This document shows, piece after piece, positions 58,331 through 64,000 of a stretch of DNA of 64,000 nt (position 1 is the stretch's first letter; each line of letters starts with the position of its first letter). The position numbers and the translations under genes are program-made. Under the pieces are notes generated by a model. That model was not told the DNA's origin. It saw only the letters and a program-made list of their open reading frames with translations, and did not search any database. Source of the DNA: UBA11606 sp049437325 (GTDB taxonomy: Bacteria > Actinomycetota > Acidimicrobiia > Acidimicrobiales > Aldehydirespiratoraceae); the NCBI GenBank assembly GCA_049437325.1, contig JBMTIM010000006.1, positions 1-64,000 on the forward strand, given 5' to 3'.

Positions 58331-59395
58331 ATGCAATCCCCCCTGCTGCGTCTCGTAGCGTTGCTCCTCAGTTTCACTCTCCTCGCCGCTGCGTGTGGCG
58401 ACGATGACCCGCTCGAAAGCTCCGACACCGGCGAAGAGTCATCCGACGAGGAAATGGCTGATGACGAAGGCCCTGGAACGATTGTCGATGTCGCCGTTGG
58501 TGCTGGAAGCTTCGACATCTTGGTCGCTGCGGTCATCGAAGCAGGACTCGCCGACACCCTCAGTAGTGACGGCCCCTTCACCGTCTTCGCTCCAACCGAC
58601 GACGCATTCGTCGCCGCCCTAGATGCCCTCGGTTTGACCGCCGAAGAACTGCTTGCCAACCCAGCCCTCGCTGAAATTCTCACCTACCACGTCGTCGCCG
58701 GCGAAGTGGATGCCGCCACGGCGATCAGCCTCGACGGCCAGTCGGCCCCATCCGTCCAGGGTGAAGAGATTGCTATCTCGGTCGTCGACGGAAGCGTTGT
58801 CATCAACGACAGCGCCACCGTCGTCGCCGCTGACGTCGCCGCCAGCAACGGCATCATCCACGTCATCGACGCCGTCATCCTTCCCCCGTCGATCGCTGAG
58901 GTCCTCCTCGGTGGCGATATGGAGGAAGAGGAAGAGGACGACATGGCAGAGGAAGAAGCCACGGAGGAGCCCGGAACTATCTACGAGCAAGCCGAAGCCG
59001 ACAGCAGCCTCAAGACCTTCGTCGCTGCTGTTCAGGCCGCCGGACTGGTCGAGACGCTGAGCGGTGAGGGGCCCTTCACCGTCTTCGCCCCGACCGACGA
59101 TGCGTTCGCCGCCGCCCTCGACGCCCTCGGCCTCACTGCCGAAGAACTTCTTGCCGATACCGACACCCTGACCGCCGTCCTCACGTACCACGTGATCGCA
59201 GGCGAGGTCGACGCCGCGACCGCCATCAGCCTCGACGGCCAGTCGGCTGCCACGGTCAACGGTGCCGAAATCGCCATCTCCGTGGTCGACGGCAGCGTCG
59301 TCATCAACGACACCGCCACCGTCTTCTACGCTGACATCGCCGCCAGCAACGGCATCATCCACCTGATCGACGCCGTCCTCCTCCCGGCGTCCTGA
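58331..59395 (+). CDS. lipoprotein with two fasciclin (FAS1) domains
   Basis: A 354-residue surface lipoprotein. The signal MQSPLLRLVALLLSFTLLAAAC ends in a lipobox with Cys near residue 22. An acidic linker follows, then FAS1 domain 1 at about 50-195 and domain 2 at about 220-354. Both carry GPFTVFAPTDDAF, LTYHV(V/I)AGEVDAATAISLDGQSA, and (A/I)ASNGIIH(V/L)IDAV(I/L)LP, and the two domains are about 80 percent alike, so a recent internal duplication is likely. A Glu/Asp/Thr linker EEEEEDDMAEEEAT joins them. AAGGAA lies ahead of the ATG. The SigK/RskA-like pair follows. Confidence 0.94.
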   Translation: MQSPLLRLVALLLSFTLLAAACGDDDPLESSDTGEESSDEEMADDEGPGTIVDVAVGAGSFDILVAAVIEAGLADTLSSDGPFTVFAPTDDAFVAALDALGLTAEELLANPALAEILTYHVVAGEVDAATAISLDGQSAPSVQGEEIAISVVDGSVVINDSATVVAADVAASNGIIHVIDAVILPPSIAEVLLGGDMEEEEEDDMAEEEATEEPGTIYEQAEADSSLKTFVAAVQAAGLVETLSGEGPFTVFAPTDDAFAAALDALGLTAEELLADTDTLTAVLTYHVIAGEVDAATAISLDGQSAATVNGAEIAISVVDGSVVINDTATVFYADIAASNGIIHLIDAVLLPAS

Positions 59396-59422
59396 AGCAC
59401 TGATCGTTGACTGACATGATTT

Positions 59423-59481
59423 CGCCCGCCGGTACCGCTGCCGCCCGTCCCCTCCAAGGCCAGCCAGTGGACCGGCGGGCG
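59423..59481. terminator. inverted repeat after the fasciclin gene
   Basis: CGCCCGCCGGT at 59423-59433 and ACCGGCGGGCG at 59471-59481 are perfect 11-bp arms with a 37-base loop, 28 bases after the fasciclin stop. The long loop is unusual for a terminator; it may be a terminator or an operator for the sigma gene. Confidence 0.45.
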
Positions 59482-59558
59482 CCAATCATGCGGAGTCAGA
59501 CATGACCCTCACCGAAATCCGCCCACCGATAGCTCCAGAAGCTCGCTACAGTCGTCGT

Positions 59559-60104
59559 GTGACTGCAGCCCAGGCCCGGGTCGGGGATGATGTTGAGTCC
59601 GCCTTCGCACGCGGCGACGACAACGCCCTCCGCTTGGCCTACGAAGCCCACGGCCGGATGGTCTACGGCTTCTGTGCCCGCTCCCTCGATCCCGAGCGTG
59701 CGAAAGACGTCACCCAAGAGGTATTCGTCAGTGCGTGGAAGGCTCGCCACCGATACGACCCAGCGAAAGGTCGACTTGGTGCCTGGATCATGGCCATCAC
59801 CCGCAACCGGATCATCGACAACGTGCGATCCGAAAAGCGCCACAGTGACCGGCGGGCCGACGAGGACGCGATCGATCTCTCCACCGAATCCGAGGTCGAC
59901 GCCACCAGCGACAAGATGCTGGTAGCCGCCGCCCTGCTCGAACTCCCTGAGCGTGCCCGAGAGGTCATCACGCTCGCCTACTTCCACGACCTCACCCATC
60001 CTCAAATTGCCGAACGCACCAACATTCCGCTCGGAACCGTGAAGAGTGACATCCGGCGAGGACTGGCTCGGATTCGGCACCACCTGGAGAACCAGAATGA
60101 CTGA
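59559..60104 (+). CDS. ECF sigma factor (SigK-like)
   Basis: A 181-residue ECF sigma factor. Region 2 is at about residues 10-85 (YGFCARSLDPERAKDVTQEVFVSAWKARHRYDPAKGRLGAWIMAITRNRIIDNVR, ending in the usual helix) and region 4 at about 125-175 (LPERAREVITLAYFHDLTHPQIAERTNIPLGTVKSDIRRGLARIR). TACAGT at 59547-59552 is 6 bases before the GTG at 59559, so I start there; an ATG 57 bases upstream is also in frame. The anti-sigma gene overlaps by 8 bases. Its pairing with an RskA-like protein and a fasciclin gene resembles mycobacterial SigK. Confidence 0.9.
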   Translation: MTAAQARVGDDVESAFARGDDNALRLAYEAHGRMVYGFCARSLDPERAKDVTQEVFVSAWKARHRYDPAKGRLGAWIMAITRNRIIDNVRSEKRHSDRRADEDAIDLSTESEVDATSDKMLVAAALLELPERAREVITLAYFHDLTHPQIAERTNIPLGTVKSDIRRGLARIRHHLENQND

Positions 60105-60771
60105 CGACGTTCTGCATCTGACCGATGACCACAGCCGCATCGAGGCGATCTTGCGGACGATGACCGACGAGGACCTCGAAGTGGACGCCCCGCCGACAGA
60201 CCTGTGGCATGCAATCGAAGCGTCGGTGGGGGCGGAGCATCACGGTGCCGGCTTCACTCACGATGCCGATGACACCGTCATCGATGCCGCCGGGCGATTT
60301 CAGGTGCGGCCAACGATCCTTGTCGCAGCCGCAGCCGCACTGATCGTGTTGGTCGGCGTCTTCGTGACCGCTGCGATTTCCGAGAGCCCGGACTACGAGG
60401 TCGTCGGTGGCGCAGAGCTGCGCTGGGCCGAGGGGTTCGTGGATGACGGCGTCGATGCGACCGCCTGGGCGTCGGTGCTCGCCGACGGCGACGCCGACGC
60501 GATCCGGCTCGACGAGACAACACTCCCCGTTGCTCCCGACGGCGAAGATCTCGAGCTGTGGGTGATCGGCGTCGACAGTGCAGGCGAACTCACGATTCAA
60601 AGCGTCGGCGTGATCGACGACCCAACCGACGGGCGGGTCTACGAGGTTCCCGCAGCATTCGACCCTGCGTCGTTCGACACCGTGCTTGTCGACATCAGCT
60701 TCGAGCCTCGGGACGGCAATGCCGCCCACTCGGGAGCATCGATCGTGCGCGGGCCAGTTGTCGAGGCCTAG
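60097..60771 (+). CDS. anti-sigma factor of the RskA family
   Basis: A 224-residue membrane protein: an N-terminal sigma-binding part of about 70 residues without the zinc HxxxCxxC motif, a membrane helix at about 72-93, and an outer RskA-type domain (LPVAPDGEDLELWVIGVD near 145-162, AAFDPASFDTVLVDISFEP near 188-206). RskA is thought to release SigK after regulated proteolysis (established in mycobacteria). The ATG lies inside the sigma gene, 8 bases of overlap. It ends 4 bases into the convergent GNAT gene. Confidence 0.88.
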   Translation: MTDDVLHLTDDHSRIEAILRTMTDEDLEVDAPPTDLWHAIEASVGAEHHGAGFTHDADDTVIDAAGRFQVRPTILVAAAAALIVLVGVFVTAAISESPDYEVVGGAELRWAEGFVDDGVDATAWASVLADGDADAIRLDETTLPVAPDGEDLELWVIGVDSAGELTIQSVGVIDDPTDGRVYEVPAAFDPASFDTVLVDISFEPRDGNAAHSGASIVRGPVVEA

Positions 60772-61577
60772 GCCCCCGTTTCGATCATCTGCCAAACCGT
60801 CTTCGTGTAGGCCGGCGTGAAACCGAACCGGAGCAGGTTCCTCGCCGAGTCACCACCCCGTCGGGCCAGCGATATCGCATAGCGACAGTCGTGTTCTTCT
60901 GCGTATCGGAGTCGCCAGCTGATCAGCGCTGCGTGGGCACCTCTCCGTCGCTCCTCGGGGCGAGTGGACATGCCGCCCAGCACAGCCACACCGTGCGATA
61001 TGCGCAGCGTGGCGCAGGCGAGTGGTCGACCGTCCAGCGAGTCGCGAGCGAGCAGCAGACCAGGACGGTCGGTTTCGAATGCCGCTGCGCTGAACGCGTC
61101 GTTGGCAGCCTGTGCCGCCGCAGACGTGTGGCCCCACCCGACCGCCGAGGAGAGCTGCCAGATCGGAAGCTCCGCTTCGCCGATGAAGGCAATGTCGATA
61201 CCAGGGATCGCCTCCGGTATCGATCCGAGACCGTGTGCCATGACAATCTGGTTGTCGTTCGGAAGCCAGCTGCGTTCACGCAGTGCGGTGACCGCATCGG
61301 TGCGGGTGGCATCGCAGAACTCGAATGCCGGTGTGACCCCGACCTGCGTGGCCCGATCGACGACTGCGTCGATGTCGTCGTGCGTGATCGGCTCGGTCAG
61401 ACCGGCAGCCATCACCTGGTTGACGAACAGGCCGGGTCCTGCCAGAACCGCCCAGCCGTCTGCCACGCCGAACGTCGTGGATCCCCATGACGGGTCCCGT
61501 CCGGCGAGCACACTCACAAGATGCCGCTGAGCCTCGGCCCCCAGGCGTTCGAGTTCGACAACTTCCGCTGAACGCAC
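60768..61577 (-). CDS. GNAT-family N-acetyltransferase
   Basis: A 269-residue protein with a GNAT fold in the C-terminal half. LACATLRISHGVAVLGGMSTRPEERRRGAHAALISWRLRYAEE near residues 183-225 holds the acetyl-CoA pyrophosphate loop (RRRGAH), and the end AYTKTVWQMI is typical. The N-terminal half (to about 150) is unlike known GNATs and may bind the substrate, which is unknown. The start is a GTG one base after the stop of the pmbA gene, so it is translated with it. Confidence 0.85.
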   Translation of the reverse strand: MRSAEVVELERLGAEAQRHLVSVLAGRDPSWGSTTFGVADGWAVLAGPGLFVNQVMAAGLTEPITHDDIDAVVDRATQVGVTPAFEFCDATRTDAVTALRERSWLPNDNQIVMAHGLGSIPEAIPGIDIAFIGEAELPIWQLSSAVGWGHTSAAAQAANDAFSAAAFETDRPGLLLARDSLDGRPLACATLRISHGVAVLGGMSTRPEERRRGAHAALISWRLRYAEEHDCRYAISLARRGGDSARNLLRFGFTPAYTKTVWQMIETGA

Positions 61578-61578
61578 G

Positions 61579-62916
61579 TCAGAGGGTGAACATCATCTCC
61601 GACACGAGCGCGCCGGGCAGCCGCAGGCTCTCCATCGACCGGTGCTCGTACGTCGACGAATCCAGGATCGTCTCGGCCGTGTCGGTGAGACCTTCGAGCC
61701 GATCACCGAGGAGGTTGAAGGCAGAGTCGTCGAACCGCAACACCTCGATCGGTGCCACGATCTCGCCCTCCTCGACCCAGAAGGTACCGAATCGGGTCAT
61801 GCCGGTTGTGCGACATGCAGTGCGATCCGAGAAGTTGAGGTACCACAAGTTGCCGATGTAGAGGCCCGAACCGAGTGCATCGAGCAGTCCGTCGGAGGGG
61901 AGGGACCCCGGGCTCATCGCGATGGCGAGCGGATACTCGTAGTCCTCGGCACCGTTCGTGGCAACGCCGTACTCCTGGGCCGAGCGTGGCGATACGAGAT
62001 GACTGTCGAAGGCGCCTCGCGTGATCAGCTGAACCGTGTCCGGTCGCCGAAAGCCAGCCCGCTGAAAGTCGGGCGCCACACCCCCGGCGATGTCCTCGAC
62101 AATCGATACATCCGATGCAAAGGAGGCGCCCTCGGTCACCATCCGGAGCAGCGGTGTCTGACGGGTTTCGTGAGCCCGAAGCCCGAAGCCACCCCACGAC
62201 AGCATGCCCATGAGCTCCTGCATTGCCGCAGGCGTGAGGTAGGCGCGGTACCCGCCAGGCGGAAGGTTCTTCGGTGGTCGACCGAGCGCCGCCAGTTCGC
62301 GTACCGACCAGTCGAGTTTCGAGCGAAAGGCCTGTTCGTCCCAGCCGGTGCCTGCGTATGCGTTCTTTGTGGCCTTGTCGCCTCGCAGGTGCAACGACCA
62401 GTCGAGATTGAACGTCGTCGCATCGAACCAGTTGCGCTGACCCATCGACGACCCGAAGGCTTCAAAGGTGGAGCCGGCGGCGTAGATCCCGACGAAGTCA
62501 TTTCCGGTCGCACCTGTCGCGACTGCATCGACGGCATCGGCCGCCGCAGGAAGTTCTCCCACAACCGAGCGCTCGGAGTCGATCCCGTCGGTTGCGAACA
62601 GGAGGTAGGGGTCTTCAGGCAACACGGCTCGTTGTGCCCGGAGATCGTCGAGCAACACTGCGACACGAGCCTGGTCGGTCGCGCCATGCCCGGTGAGGGT
62701 CACGGTTCCCTCTGCGTGGTTGCGACCGCTGATCAGATCGATGGTCAGCGACCGCTGTTGCACACTCCCGGCCTGACGGACGACTGCGTGATTGAAGCGA
62801 ACGAAATCGCTGTTCTCACCGCGCAACGACGCCAGCAGCACCTCGTCGGCGCGCAGGGTACCGGTTGCCCACGTGACGAGATCGTCGAACTGTTGGCGGG
62901 TGTCGTCGATGCTCAC
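61579..62916 (-). CDS. pmbA: TldE/PmbA family metalloprotease subunit
   Basis: A 445-residue protein of the TldD/PmbA (U62) family. Its partner TldD supplies the zinc; this subunit lacks HExxxH. Family signs are GSTFEAFGSSMGQRNWFDATTF near residues 150-170, PPKNLPPGGYRAYLTP near 215-230, SIVEDIAGGVAPDFQRAGF near 280 and YIGNLWYLNFSDRTACRTTGMTR near 370-392. In E. coli the TldD-TldE pair trims peptides such as microcin B17 precursor. It overlaps tldD by 4 bases (ATGA). Confidence 0.93.
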   Translation of the reverse strand: MSIDDTRQQFDDLVTWATGTLRADEVLLASLRGENSDFVRFNHAVVRQAGSVQQRSLTIDLISGRNHAEGTVTLTGHGATDQARVAVLLDDLRAQRAVLPEDPYLLFATDGIDSERSVVGELPAAADAVDAVATGATGNDFVGIYAAGSTFEAFGSSMGQRNWFDATTFNLDWSLHLRGDKATKNAYAGTGWDEQAFRSKLDWSVRELAALGRPPKNLPPGGYRAYLTPAAMQELMGMLSWGGFGLRAHETRQTPLLRMVTEGASFASDVSIVEDIAGGVAPDFQRAGFRRPDTVQLITRGAFDSHLVSPRSAQEYGVATNGAEDYEYPLAIAMSPGSLPSDGLLDALGSGLYIGNLWYLNFSDRTACRTTGMTRFGTFWVEEGEIVAPIEVLRFDDSAFNLLGDRLEGLTDTAETILDSSTYEHRSMESLRLPGALVSEMMFTL

Positions 62917-64000
62917 GCCACGCCTCCGAACACCTGCACGGCGCTGAACCGACAGTGCGGGGCGGCATGACCGACACGGATCACTTGGTTGGGCTCACCC
63001 TTTCCACAATTGGGGGTTCCCATCGTGGTGAAATCGTCGGCCACCCCGGTCAGGTTCCGCCAAAACGTCGACGAGATTCCCCGGTAGTTCGGATTGCGGA
63101 CGATTCCGGTGATCTCCCCGTTCTCGATCATCCGCCCGAGTTCACATCCGAACTGGAACTTGTTGCGACTGTCGTCGATCGACCATGAGACATTGGTCTC
63201 CATCAGCACACCGTGCTCGACCCCGGCGATCAAGTCGTCGACGGTGGAGTCGCCGGGCTCGACGTTGAGGTTCGCCATACGATCGATGGGCGGTCGATTC
63301 CAGCTCGATGCCCTGCTGTTGGCGACCCCATCGAGTCCGGCCCGTACCTGCGAGATCGTCCCTCCCATGGGGCGCTGCAGGATGCCGTTCTCGATGAGGT
63401 ACGTGCGTCGAGCCGGCGTGCCATCGTCGTCGTATCCATAGCTCGCCACCTCACCGGCAACCGTCGGATCGAACGTGACGTTGAGCAACTCGGAGCCGTA
63501 CTGGTAGCTGCCGAACATGTCGGGGGTGACAAAGCTCGTGCCGGCGTAATTGCGCTCGTCCCCGAGAATGCGATCGAGTTCGAGTGGGTGACCGATCGAC
63601 TCGTGAATCTGGAGCACCATCTGATCAGGAGCGAGGATCAGATCCATGATGCCGGTCGGGCAATTCGGCGCATCGAGCAGCGCAACCGCCTCTTCCCCGA
63701 TCCTGACGGGCGCATCGGCGAAGCCGTGCTCGGCCATCACCTCGAGACCGCCTTGGCCACCGAATGCGGCTCGGCCGTACGTCCGGGTCTGCGTGTTGGA
63801 ACCGACGTTGGCGGTGGCATGGAGGTCGGGGAAGACCTGCCGAATGCGCTGCGCGACCCGTCCGCCGGCGTTGGTGACGAGGAGCGTCTCGACGTCGTAC
63901 CGGATGATCGCGGCACCCCGGTCGACGATGCGTTCATCGACGTTCATCGCGGCGTCGGCGCGCGTCAGCATGGCGATCTGGTCGACCAGATCCATCGAGT
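62913..64000 (-). CDS. tldD: TldD metalloprotease (N-terminus beyond the window)
   Basis: At least 362 residues are seen; normal TldD has about 480, so about 120 residues lie beyond the edge. The zinc motif is HESIGHPLE (HExxxH) at about residue 130 of the visible part, with GTSFVTPDMFG, RRTYLIENGILQRPMG, NLNVEPGD and CGKGEPNQVIRVGHAAPHCRF following. TldD and PmbA form a hetero-oligomeric protease that degrades unfolded or modified peptides. The two genes overlap by 4 bases and end with the GNAT gene. Confidence 0.93.
   Translation of the reverse strand, partial: SMDLVDQIAMLTRADAAMNVDERIVDRGAAIIRYDVETLLVTNAGGRVAQRIRQVFPDLHATANVGSNTQTRTYGRAAFGGQGGLEVMAEHGFADAPVRIGEEAVALLDAPNCPTGIMDLILAPDQMVLQIHESIGHPLELDRILGDERNYAGTSFVTPDMFGSYQYGSELLNVTFDPTVAGEVASYGYDDDGTPARRTYLIENGILQRPMGGTISQVRAGLDGVANSRASSWNRPPIDRMANLNVEPGDSTVDDLIAGVEHGVLMETNVSWSIDDSRNKFQFGCELGRMIENGEITGIVRNPNYRGISSTFWRNLTGVADDFTTMGTPNCGKGEPNQVIRVGHAAPHCRFSAVQVFGGVA

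Noticed and set aside
1..64000. Mobile elements, prophage or CRISPR arrays
   Set aside because: No transposase, integrase, terminal inverted repeats, or regularly spaced repeats were seen; gene content and base composition are even.
1..64000. selA, selB or tRNA-Sec in the window
   Set aside because: No protein or 90-base tRNA with anticodon TCA was seen, though both selenoproteins imply them elsewhere in the genome.

Overview
The window is a gene-dense, high-GC stretch with the marks of a deep-branching actinobacterium; I favour an Acidimicrobiia-like lineage, which is inference. The supporting signs are a gcvH / FHA (GarA-type) / MerR / DUF151 / MerR block as in mycobacteria, a BldD-type regulator with a c-di-GMP motif, a type II DAHP synthase, a luciferase-like (F420-type) oxidoreductase, a SigK/RskA-like pair next to a fasciclin lipoprotein, and about twenty genes whose start codon lies only 6-8 bases after a TAnnnT -10 box (leaderless transcription). 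I see no transposon, prophage, CRISPR array or rRNA. Two tRNAs are present: Pro-GGG (minus, 28612-28686) and Ala-GGC (plus, 52398-52470).

Layout. 1-4.6 kb: acyl-CoA synthetase, glpD, aroC. 4.6-10 kb (minus): gcvT, a small nuclease-like protein, MerR, DUF151 nuclease, hypoxanthine phosphoribosyltransferase, MerR, FHA protein, gcvH, pgsA. 10-15.8 kb: HIT protein, SRAP protein, a membrane protein, a Maf/glutamate-decarboxylase-like fusion, tRNA-dihydrouridine synthase. 15.8-19.3 kb (minus): a corrinoid operon (binding protein, permease, ATPase, cobO) under a cobalamin riboswitch. 19.3-28.4 kb: nitronate monooxygenase, selD, Fur, two SDR enzymes, an HD diiron-type protein, a D-amino-acid-oxidase-type flavoprotein, a TauD dioxygenase, an F420-type enzyme, a small secreted protein. 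28.6-38 kb: tRNA-Pro, RND exporter, SpoIIE phosphatase, der, a DUF512 radical-SAM protein, a membrane pseudokinase with a LysM partner, BldD-like regulator. 38-45.5 kb: rsmE-dnaJ-hrcA, lepA, rpsT, holA, folP. 45.5-52.3 kb: an AhpD-like selenoprotein, comEC, comEA, a YbbN-like thioredoxin, PAC2 protein, a polytopic membrane protein. 52.4-64 kb: tRNA-Ala, TauD, rsfS, a LytR_C protein, nadD, a sigma-70 factor, type II DAHP synthase, fasciclin lipoprotein, SigK/RskA-like pair, GNAT enzyme, pmbA and tldD (tldD cut by the window edge).

Main discoveries. The window encodes two selenoproteins that ordinary gene calling truncates or splits. selD starts at 20448 and reads through an in-frame TGA at 20487-20489 exactly at the catalytic Cys/Sec position. 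Two apparent ORFs at 45480-45866 and 45909-46553 are one AhpD-like protein with a Cys-x-x-Sec-x-x-x-His centre. Both TGAs are followed by a hairpin of bacterial SECIS type. The making enzyme for selenophosphate and a likely consumer are thus in one window, so the host should also carry selA, selB and tRNA-Sec elsewhere. Other points of interest are the Maf/decarboxylase fusion, the riboswitch whose 5' side abuts or overlaps the upstream gene's stop codon, the interlocked divergent -10 boxes of pgsA and the HIT gene, and the pseudokinase-LysM pair.
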